DNA from: CAKZLS01 sp963786305
GTDB lineage: Bacteria; Pseudomonadota; Alphaproteobacteria; Rhodospirillales; Defluviicoccaceae
Length of the DNA: 64,000 bases
Assembly: GCA_963786305.1 (NCBI GenBank)
Contig: CAWAYL010000009.1
Location: 176,490-240,489 of the forward strand
Direction of reading: 5' to 3'
The number at the start of each line of letters is the position of its first letter. Within the stretch, counting starts at the first letter, position 1. A program made the position numbers and the translations under genes. Below the pieces are notes generated by a model. That model searched no databases and had not been told where the DNA came from. It worked only from the letters and a program-made list of their open reading frames with translations. Positions 19,299 through 31,621 of this stretch are shown one piece after another.

Positions 19299-20431
19299 GG
19301 AGCCCGGCTTTGCGTTTAAGATCCGCGACGGCGGGTCCGTAATTGGACGTGCGCCGCCATTTTTTCAGAGCACAGGCGGCGGCCTCGCGAGACGTGGCAT
19401 CGAACAGCGCTGGCGCCGATTCTCCCTGCGCGGTCATGCGCGTCGTGCCGCTCGGACGCGCACTTCGGCTGAGGTCGAGCAAGGACAGGAAAGCCCGGCG
19501 CTCGAGACCGATGCCCTTGCAGGCCACCGCGAACCCATCGCCCTTGGCTTCGAACAACAGGCGCATGACCAGATCCCGAGGAAGTTTGGTCACCCGTCCG
19601 AACATCGAGACAAAGAGATTGATTTCTCCCTGGGCCATGGCGTCGACAAGCATGTCAGGGGTGATCTTGCGCTTCTCTTCCAGCGCCTCGGCCAGCTTCT
19701 CGGCGCTCGATGCTCTCGGTTCTGAAATTCGACTTTTCGAGCTGATCAGCGGCGGCGCGCCGGAGCAGATCGCCAACGGTGTTCGCATCGAGCGCGAAAT
19801 GGTCGACGATGAAGTCGCGAAGCGTATCGGAAACCCAGAGAAACATCCGTTTGGCCAGCTCCTGACCAAGCTCCTCTCTCAGCAGCAGCGGCTCGCGAAA
19901 GGTATCGACGCGCCGCGATTCTTCCACCAGGTAGGCAATGGTGGCTTGCGACAACTTGGCGTTCTCGTTGCGAAGCAGGGTCTCGATGACGGTGGGCTGG
20001 CCGCATTGAACCAGCGCCGCGCTGACGTCCTCACTGACCGCGTAGCGCATGGCGATGGCGAGCTGGTGCTCGAAGGCCCGGTTTTCGACGATGTCAATGA
20101 GGTCGATGTCGGCCAGCACCGGACTGCGGGTCAGCACGGGGTACGCCACCTCGATGTCGTCGTCGGCAAGAAGTCTGATCAGCGCGGGAGGGGCGTCGGC
20201 GCGCTCGGCAAGGGCTTCGCTCAAGCTCTTGCGGACCGACATCTCTACGTCGACCACGACCTTGTGGAGAATGTCCAGCATCAACGCGCGTTCGCGATCG
20301 CTCAGGGCGCCGGCACCATTGTCCGCCAGGTGATCAACGAAGTTCGTTGCCAACACCTTTCGGCTTTCGGCGGTGTTCAGGTGGGCCAGTCCCACCAGAT
20401 GCTCGCGGACATTTGCAGGCATTAAATCCAC
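19291..20431 (-). pseudogene. DUF2336 protein, one frameshift
   Basis: An alpha-helical repeat protein of about 380 residues of the DUF2336 family, common in Rhodospirillales and often next to signalling genes. The N-terminal part from 20431 shows HEAT-like helices (RLLADDDIEVAYPVLTRSPV, AKLSQATIAYLVEESRRVDT); after about 19710 the family sequence continues one frame over (AEKLAEALEEKRKITPDMLV, LPRDLVMRLLFEAKGDG). One extra base explains the shift. The stop codon overlaps the start of the PAS/GGDEF/EAL gene by 8 bp, suggesting the two act in the same signalling path. Function of the family is not established. Confidence 0.78.
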
Positions 20432-20753
20432 AAACCGATCATTCCGGGCCGCCTCGGCCCACGGTTTCAGTTGCTCCCCGCCCCCCGAGGACGCGCACCT
20501 CTATTGATGAAGCTAGGCTACATTAAACAAGTTAAGCGTGCATTACCGCCACGGGTGCGGTTGCCGCGCGGCGTCGATAGAATGGATGGTTTCGTGCCGC
20601 GCCACGGTCACCACGGCGAGGACACCCTCGGAACATTTGCCCGTCACACGGCAAACTAGCAATTTTATGTAAAATCGGTTAAATTGCGTTGTAGCGACTG
20701 TTTCTCTCGGAAAACGAGCAGCCTAAATCAACAAACAGGGAGGATCGAACGGG
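20432..20753. promoter_or_regulatory. AT-richer divergent promoter region
   Basis: 322 bp between the DUF2336 gene (minus) and the giant surface-protein gene (plus). The last 110 bp are clearly more AT-rich than the surrounding DNA (for example gcaattttatgtaaaatcgg) and end in AGGGAGG about ten bases before the ATG at 20754. Promoter function is inferred from position and composition; no operator is identified. Confidence 0.4.
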
Positions 20754-23700
20754 ATGCCCCGGACCGTCGGTGCCGTGCATGACCCCAACCGATCTGGCGA
20801 CGTCGATTCAAATGTGATCCGTCTTCCGGAGGGTTTCGCGTTGGCGGACGCTGGGTTCACCCAATCCGGCTCCGACCTGTTGGTGAGCGGCGCGGACGGC
20901 GTGGACGTTTTGCTGCGGGGGTTTTTTGCAGGCGACACTCCGCCCGATCTGGTCTTTTCGAGCGGCGTTCACCTGGCGGGCCGCCTGGTGGCGGCCGTTG
21001 CCGGAGGGGACGCGCCGGCGGGGCTCGCCGAGACCGTCTTCGGCGCCGGCGTCGAAGCAATTGGTCGGGTGGCGACGGTGAATGGAGAGTTGAGCGTCAT
21101 CCACGCCGATGGAACCCAGCACACACTGGCGGCCGGCGATCCGGTTTATGCCCGCGACATTCTGCAAACGGGTCCGGACAGCACCGCCAGCATCGTACTC
21201 GAAGACGAAACGGTGTTCAGCCTGGGGATCGGCGGACGGATGATCCTCGATCCCGGTGGACCGGTCACCGTGGCGGCCGGTCCGGGAGAATACGCCTTCG
21301 TGTGCGGCGTGGCGGCCCGAACGATGATTGTCGAGACGTCGGCTGGACAAATCAAGGCCGAGGGCGCGGATCTGGTCGTCTCTTATCTCGAAACCGGCGG
21401 GTTGCGGATCGTTCTGATCCCAGGGGCCGACGGCACCATCGGCGACGTCTGGATCGAGAACGCAGTGGGATCCTTTCACTTGGCCCTGGCCTACGAGATG
21501 GTGTTGGTGGAAGGCGCGGCAGCGGCGCCGGCGTATCTGGGTCTGATGGACAGCGATGATATTATTGCGGCCTACGGCCGAATTCTAGGAAGTCTGCCGG
21601 GTGCGTGCGATTCCAACCCACTCGTGGCGGCGGCGCGAACGGCCGAGCTTGAAATGGCCGATCTCGCGGGCGATTCCGGAGACCTGAGCGAGGAGGATCT
21701 TCAAGCACTTGTCGAATTCGAGACCGCGGCCGGTGACGAAACTGCTAGCGACGCCGCGTTTACGGACGCGACGGTGGTGGTCACGCAACACGATGCGCTG
21801 GCCGGTGACGGCCCGGCAGCGACGGCCGTGCAGCCCGTTGCCGCTGAACCCTGGACCCGTCCGCCGAGCGACACGGGCGGCAGCGGCGGAGGCGCGGGAA
21901 ACTCGAACGAAACGGTGATCAACAACCTTCTGACGGGGGGAGAACCGCAGCGGTTCAATTTCGTGGACCCCGCTGATGCCCGTCCACCCGTTATTGCAAA
22001 TCTATCCATATCCGATTGGGATTCCGGTCTCCGTCAATGGAAGGTCATCGTTGCGCAGGAACCCTCGGAATACGACAAAGAGATCTTTTATGAAATCGTG
22101 CCGCAATATAACGAACTGCGGGCGACCGTTTTCAGTTCACAGAATGCCGACGATATCGAGACCCGGTATTTCCCCACCAGCGGCGCCGATATGGTGGTCA
22201 TATCGGCCGGACCCCTAACCGGTGTGACCCAAACCGGAAGGGGCGCGAGGATAGAGTTCATTGAGCAGCAACTCTTCAATATGCCGCTTGGCACGCTGCC
22301 AAAGGACAGCAATTCAAAATTTTTGGTCGATGGCGCGGCCATGAAAGCCAGGGATCCCGTCGCCATCGAGGCCGGTCAAACCAAGACCATTTCCTTCGAC
22401 TGGGCGTTCGACGCCCGAGATGAAGCCACATTCAACGACTACGCCGTGTTCATTGTTAACGGCGAATGGTTCAAGCTCTCCGACAACCAGAGCACGGGGG
22501 CGTTCGGATCGTCTGGATGGCGGCGATCCGAGTTCGAATACACAGCCGCGACCCGAGAGGATCTGACTATCGGGTTCGCCGTTATCAATGACGCCAACAA
22601 CAGCAATGATCCCCGCCTCCTTATCGACAACGTTCGCTTGAACGAGCCCATCCCGGCTGAATACCAGCTTATCGTAGACGCGCCGGCCTCGACAGGCGGC
22701 GCACCGTTGCCAGGCGCTGCCGCTTTGCGAACGTTCGCTCTGCCGCCAACGGCCGAACCCGACATGTTTTCCACATCGGAGGACTTGGCCCAGAGCATCT
22801 CTTTCGCCGCGCTGGCGGCCAATGACGACGATCCGCATGCCGTCGACGGGCTCTCCCTTACCGGTCTTAACGATAGCGGCACCCTGGGAACGGTCTCTTT
22901 CTTTGGCTTTGATACGGTTGAGTACGATCCCAACGGCATGTTCGAATCGCTGGCGGAGGGTGAACAGGCCACCGACAGCTTCGAATACGAGATCACCAAC
23001 CTTTCCGGTCTCCGCGATACGGCGACGGTGACGGTGACAATCACGGGCATGAACGATGGGCCGAAGGCCGCGAACGATGCGGCTGAAACCGGTGAAGGCC
23101 GAGCAACTCGTCGGCGCCTTCTCACTGCTTGCCAATGATAGCGATCCGGACGACAGCGATGTGGTGACGGTGAGCGCGGTGAATGGCGCGGCGATCGATG
23201 TGGGTGCCGAAATCGCCTTGGCGTCGGGCGCGCTGTTGACGGTCACCGCCGATGGCGCGTTCACTTATGATCCGAACGCACGGTTTGAAAGACTGGCGGC
23301 GGGCGAGCGGGCTTCCGAAACCTTCACCTACACACTTCAAGACAATTACGGCGAAACCGATACCGCCACGGTCGCGATCACCGTTCTCGGCGCCAATGAT
23401 GAGCCCACGGCCGCCGATGACAGCATCAGTATCAACGAAGATACCGTGCTGGTGGCATCGGGTTCCTTGTTGAGCAACGACACCGACCCGGACGGCAGCG
23501 ACGTCCTCACCGTGACCTCCATAGACGGAAATCCGGTTGGAAGCGGCGCTACCATCGCGCTGGCCTCGGGCGCGCTGTTGACGATCGAGGCCGACGGCGG
23601 CTTTTCCCTCGACCCTAATGGCCGGTTCGACGGCCTTGCCCTCGGGCAGACCGGTCTCGATGGTTTCACCTACACGGTCAATGACGGTAATGGCGGGACC

Positions 23701-26700
23701 GATACCGCCAATGTGAGCGGTGGTGATTGTCGGAGCCAACGACGCACCCACCGCCAACGCCGTCACGCGGACCACCGACGAGGACGCGGGCACGTTCAGC
23801 GTCGATCTTCTGGATGGGTCCGTCACCTCCGACATCGACCTCGCGGACGAACTGGTCATTACCAGCGTCACGCAGAATACCGGCGCCAGTGACAGCGACC
23901 TCGGCGACGCTTTCTCGTTGGATGGCGGCGTGCTGTCGTTCGACACCAGCGAATTCAACGCGCTTGCCGAGGGCAAGAGCGCCACGGTGGTCTTCGACTA
24001 CACCGTCGACGATCAGCGCGGGCAACCCAACAGCACCGCCGCCAGCACGATCGCGATCACCATCGAAGGCCGGAACGACGCCCCCACCGCGGACAACGAC
24101 ATCTACACGGTGTCGGAGGACGACACCTGGACGGAGGTCGCGGCCAGCGGGCTTCTGGCCGGCGATACCGATCCGGATGTCGGCGACACGCTTCGCATAA
24201 CGGGGGTGAACGGTCTTGCGGACGTCCTGGGCAGCCGGGTCGAGTTGACGTCGGGCGCGTTCATTACCGTCAATGCCGACGGCAGCTTTACCTACGATCA
24301 GAATGGCCGGTTCGACACTCTGCGCAATCAGGAACTCGCCACCAACTCGTTCGACTACACCGTGAGCGATGAACAGGGCGGCGCCGACACGGGGACGGTG
24401 ACCATAACCATCGTCGGGCAGAACGATGCCCCGCAGGCAACCGACGATGCGCATCACCATCGGCGAGGATGTGATTTTTACGGCGACGGCATCCGAAAGC
24501 GTTCTCGCCAACGACAGCGATCCGGAGGGCGAGACCCTCACGGTCGCCCCGTTCGAGGGAACGAGCGTCCTGCGCGCCCGGGTCATCATGGCGGAGGACG
24601 GCTCATACGTTTACGACCCGACGGTTTCGGCGGCTATCCAGGCGCTCGGTGACGGGGAAACACTCACCGACAGCTTCGTCTATGACGTGACCGACAGCGG
24701 CGGCGCCACCGCCGGCGCGACGGTCACGATCACCGTCGAAGGCGCCAACGACGCGCCCGATGCCTCGGACGTCTCGTTCAGAACGTTCAAGGGTCCGTGC
24801 TCCAGGTGGATGCGGCCCGCGGCGTCCTGCTCAACGATTCCGATCTGGATGGAAGCGACGAGTTGACGCTGGCGGCGGTCAATGGGGTGGCGGCGGACGT
24901 GGGATCGGAGGTGGTGCTGCCCTCGGGCGCGCTATTGACGGTGAACGCCGGACGGGACGTTCTCCTATCGACCCCAACGGCCGGTTCGACGGGCTCGGCG
25001 ACGAGGAATCGGCCACCGACTCGTTCAGCTACACGGTGTCGGACGGCGCCGGGTTGACCGATACCGCGACGGTCTCCTTGACCATTACCGGTTTCAAGGA
25101 ACAACTGGTGGGAAGCTTCGATCGCGACTTGACGGTCTGGAACAGCGCGGGCAACGTCGATCGGGTCGTCCGTCATTTGGACCCAGAAGACGGCGAGAGC
25201 CAGTTCGGGGCGACCGACGGACCGGGCATGGCGATCCTTGAGGCGGATGGGGCGTCGGTCTCCCGGATCGAGACAGCCCTCGGTTTGCGGTCGGGCGCGC
25301 TGCCGGACGACACGGATCTTACCGGTCCGGTGAACGGCGCCGCCACGTGGACCGACACGGTCGTCAAGACCGGAGATCAGATCTCGTTCGACTGGAACCT
25401 CGACTCGGCCGAAACCGCCGCGGATCCCGGACCCAACGATTATGCCGTCTTTACGGTGTCGGACGGGAATGTCTCCAAGGTGTTCAAGCTATCGGACGTC
25501 AGGGAGGTGGGCGGCCCTGGGGCCTCCGGCTGGCGCTCCTTCTCCTACGATCCGACCCAGGACTTCGATATCGACACCGCCGGCGTAGCTCTGACCATGG
25601 GGTTCGCGGTGGTCAACGATCAGAACGCCGACAATCCTTCCCGCCTGCTCGTGGACAATGTCCGGATCGCCTGGGAACTGCCGGCGCCGGTTAACGACAC
25701 CTTCACGGTCAGTGCGGATGTTCCTCTTTTCGCCGATCCCGCGCGCACTCTCGTGGCCAACGATCGCGACGCCTCGGATACCGGAACGCTCAGCGTATCG
25801 GCCGTGAACCCGACCGAGCTGGATGACGGTGCGTCAAATGTCGGTGCGCCGATTACCTTGGCTTCGGGCGCGATGCTAACCGTCAACGCCGATGGCACCT
25901 TCGCTCTCGATCCGTCCGACGCGGCCGGCTTGCGGCGTTTGGCCGAGGGCGAAGTGTTCTTGGACGGCTTCACCTATTCCATCGCCGACGCTAACGATCG
26001 GGCTAGCCTGGGCACGGCGGCGGTGGAAATCAGGTTCATCGGCGTCAATGACGCCCCGGTGGCCGCAAACGATGACGCGTTCACGGACGAGCATTCGGTG
26101 GTGCGGATTTCCACCGAACATCTGCTCGCCAACGACACCGACCCCGACGGCAGCGATACCCTGACGATCACCGCAGTGGACGGCGGCGGCGCGACGGGAA
26201 ACGTGACCCTGGGCGCGGATGGCTTCGTTCTGTATGACCCGAGCGGGCAGTTCTCGGATCTTGCGCCCGGCGAAGAGGGCGTGGATGTCTTTCGCTATAC
26301 CGTTCAAGATGGAAACGGGGGCTCGAGCACGGGAACCGTGAGCGTCCGCGTGGTGGGACAAGCCGATCCCCCGGCGCCCCTGGGACAGATCATGACCAGC
26401 TTCGAGAATGTTCCCGCCGGTGGTTGGGACCCGCAATGGGATCGCACAAGACCGCCTGGGTCGGAGCCGGTGTCCATTGAAACCGAGTACAAAGAGACCG
26501 ACGGCGTCGGCGGCGCCTTCAACCCCACGAGCGGCGGCCACATGGTGGTTTTGGAAGCGTCCGGGGATTTCGGCAACGTCCGTCGCCGATTTCCTCGGCG
26601 TCTCCGCGCTCCCCAACGATAGCGACGCAACCCGCGCCGCCGACGGGTCCGCCATGAAGACGACGCTGACGGTCAAGGCGGGCGACGAGATCTCGTTCGA

Positions 26701-28993
26701 TTGGATGTTCGATGCGCGCGATCAATCGGCGGGCGGCAGCGAGGTGTTCAACGACTATGCCGTCCTGTCGGTCTCGGGGCCGGACGGCCAACAGGTGTTC
26801 AAACTGTCGGATGTCCGGCAAACCGGAGACTTCGGCGCTTCCGGATGGCGCACCTCTCGATACGTGGCGGCCGGCGACGGCGAATTGACGCTGGGCTTCG
26901 CCGTGATGAACGACGCCGTCTCCCATGGTCCGGGCGATCCGCGGAACTCCAGGCTGCTGGTCGACAACGTCCGGCTGGACCGTGAGTTCGGCGATGGCTA
27001 CCAGCGATTGGACGGCGCGCCCGGCGACGACTTCCAGACATGGGTGCAGCCGCCGACGGCCGCCGGCGACAGCTATGCGACCAGTGAAGACACGCCCCTG
27101 ACGATTTCCGCCGACGACCTTCTCGCCAACAATTCACCGCCCAACGCAGGGGGCCCGATCGGCATCACCGATGTGGATGCAATCGGCACCCTCGGCGGGG
27201 TGACGCGCGACGCGAACGGCGCCATCCGCTACGATCCCGGGGGGGCGTTCGAATACCTGAGCGCGGGAGAAACCGCCACCGATACATTCTTCTACACCGT
27301 GACGGGCGAAAACGGCGGCACCGCGCGGGCGCAGGTGTCCATTACGGTTCACGGCGTCAACGACGCGCCGGTGGCGGGGCGCGATACGATAACCACCAAC
27401 GAGGACACCGCCATCGTCGGCAACGTCCTGGACGATAATGGCGAGGGCGAAGACACCGACGCCGAAGGCGACGCGCTCGCGGTTTCCCGGATAAATGGAG
27501 CGGCGGCCAACGTCGGAAGTCAAATCATCCTGGCGTCCGGGGCGCTTTTGCTGGTGAACGCCGACGGCACCTTCTCCTACGATCCAGGTAACCGGTTCGA
27601 GTTTCTCGGCGCCGGCGAGCAGTCGACGGACAGCTTCACCTATACGATTGACGACGGACAAGGCGGCACCTCGACGGCGAGCGTATCGGTGCTCGTCACC
27701 GGCATCAATGACGCCCCGGTGGCCGCCGACGACGCGTCTTCGACCGACGAAGATACCGCCGTCACCATCGGTCTTATCGCCAACGACGTCGATCCGGACG
27801 GGGCGGCACCGGTCGTCAGCGGATTGAACGACAGTGCCACCGTTGGCGCTTTGACACCGAACGGCGACGGATCCGTGCGCTACGACCCGTCCGGGCGGTT
27901 CGATTTCCTTGCCGAGGGCGAAGTGGCGACGGATACGTTCGGCTACACCATCGAGGACGGCGATGGCGGCATCGATACCGCCACGGTCTCGGTGGAAGTG
28001 GTGGGGGTCAACGACGCGCCGATCGCGGAGAACGACGCGACCTCCACCGCCGAGGACACACCGGTGACCATCGCGGTTCTCGGCAACGACAGCGATGCCG
28101 AGGGAGACCCTCGCGCCATAACCGGGCTGGACGACGCCGGCACCCTAGGGCGCGTGACGCTCAATGGCGACGGTACGGTGACCTACGACCCCGATGGCCA
28201 ATTCGATGCGCTGGCGGACGGCGAAACCGCCACCGACACCTTCGGCTACACGATTTCGGATGGCAACGGCGGAACCGACGTCGCCACCGTGAGCGTAACG
28301 ATAAACGGTGTCGATGACGGAGGCGCCGGAAGCGGAGAACTGGTGGAGAGTTTCGAGGGGCCGATCGATACCTTCGGTACACGCGGCGCCGTTTCGTCGA
28401 CGTTTCAATATGACGAACCGGATGGCGCGCAGGGCGCGTTCTCGCCGACGGACGGAAATTCCATGGCTGTTCTGACAGCGTCGGGAGCCTCGCCCCTGAC
28501 CATGCAGTTTTTCTTGGGGCTTTCGGTTTCGCTTCCGAGGGATTTCGGCGACAGCTCCAAACCAGCGGATGGTTCGGCCTTGCGGCTGACCCTCGACGTG
28601 GAGGCGGGCGATCGGATTTCCTTCGACTGGATGTTCGACGCCAATGATTTCGTGCAGCCGCCGATCGGTGATTTCGCCCGGCCCGGGTTCAACGATTTTG
28701 CGGTGTTCACCGCCGATGGCGAATGGTTCGACCTGTCCGACGTCAGGCAGGTTTTTGACGAAAGCGGCCAATATGGCGCCAGCGGATGGCGGGCGTCCAT
28801 TTACACGGCGCAATCCGACGGACCGCTGACTATCGGCTTCGCGGTCGTCAACGACGACACGAGAAACGCCGACTCTCATCTCCTCGTGGACAACGTCCGC
28901 GTCAACACGGATTTCGATTCAGACAGTTATACGGTCGTGCGTTCGGACCCCAGCGGCCTCCTCGACACGGTCGTTCAAAACCCGGACGTGTAA
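20754..28993 (+). pseudogene. Giant FecR/cadherin-like repeat surface protein, multiply frameshifted
   Basis: About 2,745 codons once seven single-base breaks (near 23098, 23718, 24451, 24774, 24950, 24967, 26577) are bridged. The N-terminus has a FecR-like domain (GELSVIHADGTQHTLAAGDP ... GIGGRMILDPGG). The rest alternates two modules. Module C is a cadherin/VCBS-type Ig fold of about 105 residues (NDAPVA-DD-S--EDT ... LLANDSDPDGSD ... ASGALLTVNADGTFSYDP ... TDSFTYTV-DG-GGTDTATV) in runs of about seven, two and four. Module J (about 180 residues: ISFDWMFDA ... NDYAVF ... FKLSDVRQ ... FGASGWR ... LTIGFAVVND ... LLVDNVRL) occurs four times, including the C-terminal end. Such architecture fits a secreted adhesin or matrix protein, usually exported by type I secretion, yet no RTX-type C-terminus or secretion genes are seen here. 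Confidence 0.8.
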
Positions 28994-29112
28994 TATAAAC
29001 CGGTCGCAGCGACCGCCGCGCACAATTCGACCTTCCTTCCATTGCAAATTCAAGATGGATTCTGCATACGATTTACCCCACATATGCTAATCTGATTGCG
29101 GGGCAGGAACGG

Positions 29113-29793
29113 TTGAATGGCGTCGAAGCAATGGAAAATAAACTAGAAGATCGAATTAGGCAACTCGCGCAACCGATATGGGTCTCCGCGGGCGAACAGT
29201 ATGGTACCGCGCTCGAGTGCTGGCTGATGGCGGAAAACATGGTACTGGAGACCATGGCGGCCACCGCCAAGATCGTCGGCGCGGCATTCGATACGTCGCT
29301 TTCGTCATCCAGGCGGTTCTGGGAGGTCCCAACGGTGGTTCCGACGGAGCGTATCCGTGAACTGGCCCATGTGATGTGGGAGTCGGCTGGGCGCCAACAG
29401 GGCGCCGCCCTGGATTTCTGGCTGGCGGCAGAGCGCCACGTCCTGACCGTCATGAGAACGGGCATGAGCGCGCCGCCCAGCGAAAACGACACCCAGAACG
29501 AATGGGCCCAGGAGTTGTTGTTCGGATCGCCGGCCGCGTACATGGACCGTGTCCGCGAAGCGGCCCATGACCGGTGGCTTGCCGCCGGCCAGGAGTACGG
29601 ACGCTCGCTGGATTTCTGGCTGGAGGCCGAACGGCAGGTTCTCAACTCCATGAGCAGCACAGCGGGGTTCGTCGCACCGGCGCCCAGCAAGGAGCTTCCG
29701 GTCCCGAAGTCCCCGAAACCATCGCCGAGGACGGCCAAATCGCAGCGACCGCAGACACACGCGGCGGCCGGTTCGCGGCGGTCTGCCAATTGA
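29113..29793 (+). CDS. Triple DUF2934-repeat protein
   Basis: About 226 residues with three copies of a 30-residue helical motif of the DUF2934 type: RIRQLAQPIWVSAGEQYG, RIRELAHVMWESAGRQQG and RVREAAHDRWLAAGQEYG, each followed by a (L/F)-E/DFWL-AER segment. The C-terminus is a basic Pro/Ser/Lys/Arg tail. Start is TTG 29113 behind AGGAACGG, or ATG 29131. DUF2934 proteins have no established role; the usual form has one motif, so three in tandem is uncommon. It faces the dehydratase gene convergently, 43 bp away. Confidence 0.6.
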   Translation: MNGVEAMENKLEDRIRQLAQPIWVSAGEQYGTALECWLMAENMVLETMAATAKIVGAAFDTSLSSSRRFWEVPTVVPTERIRELAHVMWESAGRQQGAALDFWLAAERHVLTVMRTGMSAPPSENDTQNEWAQELLFGSPAAYMDRVREAAHDRWLAAGQEYGRSLDFWLEAERQVLNSMSSTAGFVAPAPSKELPVPKSPKPSPRTAKSQRPQTHAAAGSRRSAN

Positions 29794-29836
29794 AATCGCA
29801 AAGCGGGCTCATCAAGTGGCTATCGGGGACGTTTAC

Positions 29837-31621
29837 TCAATGTGAATGCCTCGGATTGCCGCGGTCCTCGACGATATTCAGATAAAGCGTAGCGGATTCC
29901 AGGCAGGCGCCGGTGGCCAGTTGGCCAACGAACGTCCGGTAGATTTCCTGCCAAGGGGTCTGGTTTTCGAGTTTGGGACGCGGCCGGGACTCCCTGCGCC
30001 GCTCCAGGTCCTCTTCCGACAGCAACACGTTCACCTGCCGTTTGTTGAGATCGACACGCACCCTGTCGCCGGTCTCGAGGAAAGCGAGACCGCCGCCGAC
30101 GGCCGCTTCCGGCGACGCGTTGAGAATGGAGGGGCTGGCCGACGTTCCGCTTTGACGACCATCGCCGATGCAGGGGAGTTCGGTGATGCCGCGTTTGACA
30201 AGTTCGTCGGGCGGCAGCATGTTCACCACCTCGGCCGAGCCCGGATAGCCGACCGGCCCGCAATTGCGGATGAACAAAATGCTGTTTTGATCGATGCCGA
30301 GAGCCGGCTCGTTGATGCGGCGGTGGTAGTCCTCCGGACCCTCAAAGACGACGGCACGGCCTTCGAACGCGTCCTCGTCGCCGGGTTCGGACAGATACCG
30401 CTTGCGGAACTGTGCGCTGATCACCGATGTCTTCATCACCGCCGAGTCGAACAGGTTGCCGCCGAGGACGACGTATCCGGCCCGATCGAGCAGCGGCTTG
30501 GACACGGTGTAAATGACGTCCCGATCGCCCGGCTCCGCGGTCGCGCAGTTCTCGCCGATAGTGCGGCCATTGACGGTGAGCGCGTCCGCGTGAATGCGTT
30601 CGGCCCGCATCAGTTCGAGGATCACCGCCGGCACGCCGCCGGCGCGATGAAACCCTTCCCCGAGATGCTGGCCGGCCGGTTGCATATTGACGATCAGCGG
30701 CACGTCGTGGCCGATCTCCTGCCAGTCTTCGATGCTCAGCGCCACACCCATGTGGCGGGCGATAGCGATGAGGTGGATCGGGCAATTGCTCGACGCGCCG
30801 ATGGCCGAGGCGACGACGACGGCGTTCTCGAACGCCGCGCGGGTCATGACCCTCGACGGTTTTAGATCCTCGTGGACCATCTCGACGATCCGCCGGCCCG
30901 TGGCGTGTGCCATCTGGCCGCGTTCGCGGTAGGGCGCGGGGATGGCGGCGCATCCCGGAAGCGACATCCCGAGCGCCTCGGCCAGCACGTTCATGGAGGA
31001 CGCCGTGCCCATGGTGTTGCAGTGGCCGACGCTGGGGGCCGAGGCCGCGACCATGTCCATGAAGCCGTCGTAGTCGATCTCGTCGGCGGCGAGCAGCTGT
31101 CGGGCGCGCCAAACGACGGTTCCCGAGCCTACGAGCTTTCCGTCATAATAGCCGTCGAGCATGGGGCCGCCGGACAGCACGATCGCCGGGATGTTGACCG
31201 CCGCGGCGGCCATCAGGCAGGCCGGCGTGGTCTTGTCGCAACCGGTGGTGAGCACGACCCCGTCGAGCGGATAACCGTGCAGCACCTCGACGAGCCCCAG
31301 AAAAGCGAGGTTGCGGTCCAGCGCGGCGGTTGGCCGCTTGCCGGTTTCCTGCAGCGGATGAACCGGGAATTCCATGGGAATGCCGCCCGCCTCGCGGATG
31401 CCGTCCTTGACGCGGCAGGCCAACTGCAGGTGATGACGATTGCACGGCACCAGGTCGCTTCCGGTCTGGGCGATGCCGATGATCGGTCTGCCGGACTGCA
31501 GCTCGGCGCGTGTCAGGCCGTAGTTGAGGTAGCGCTCCAGATACAACGCCGTCATTCCCGGTTCAGCCGGATCGTCGAACCAAAGCTGGCTTCGCAGTTT
31601 GGTGGAACTTTTCTCTGTCAT
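29837..31621 (-). CDS. IlvD/Edd-family sugar-acid dehydratase
   Basis: A 594-residue Fe-S dehydratase. Cluster-binding cysteines are visible in LTTGCDKTTPACLM and VGHCNTMGTASS, and the family block GHDVPLIVNMQPAG-HLGEGF is present. Length and overall sequence place it with aldonate dehydratases (L-arabinonate, D-xylonate, D-galactonate or D-gluconate type) rather than IlvD of branched-chain amino acid synthesis. It would produce a 2-keto-3-deoxy sugar acid, the substrate of the kinases and aldolases across the divergent region. The start is ATG 31621 (MTEKSSTKL); the longer reading from 31660 is less likely. Confidence 0.85.
   Translation of the reverse strand: MTEKSSTKLRSQLWFDDPAEPGMTALYLERYLNYGLTRAELQSGRPIIGIAQTGSDLVPCNRHHLQLACRVKDGIREAGGIPMEFPVHPLQETGKRPTAALDRNLAFLGLVEVLHGYPLDGVVLTTGCDKTTPACLMAAAAVNIPAIVLSGGPMLDGYYDGKLVGSGTVVWRARQLLAADEIDYDGFMDMVAASAPSVGHCNTMGTASSMNVLAEALGMSLPGCAAIPAPYRERGQMAHATGRRIVEMVHEDLKPSRVMTRAAFENAVVVASAIGASSNCPIHLIAIARHMGVALSIEDWQEIGHDVPLIVNMQPAGQHLGEGFHRAGGVPAVILELMRAERIHADALTVNGRTIGENCATAEPGDRDVIYTVSKPLLDRAGYVVLGGNLFDSAVMKTSVISAQFRKRYLSEPGDEDAFEGRAVVFEGPEDYHRRINEPALGIDQNSILFIRNCGPVGYPGSAEVVNMLPPDELVKRGITELPCIGDGRQSGTSASPSILNASPEAAVGGGLAFLETGDRVRVDLNKRQVNVLLSEEDLERRRESRPRPKLENQTPWQEIYRTFVGQLATGACLESATLYLNIVEDRGNPRHSH

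Noticed and set aside
20754..28993. Programmed ribosomal frameshifting in the giant gene
   Set aside because: Breaks lack a common slippery heptamer, occur seven times and resemble those in unrelated genes; sequence error or decay is simpler.
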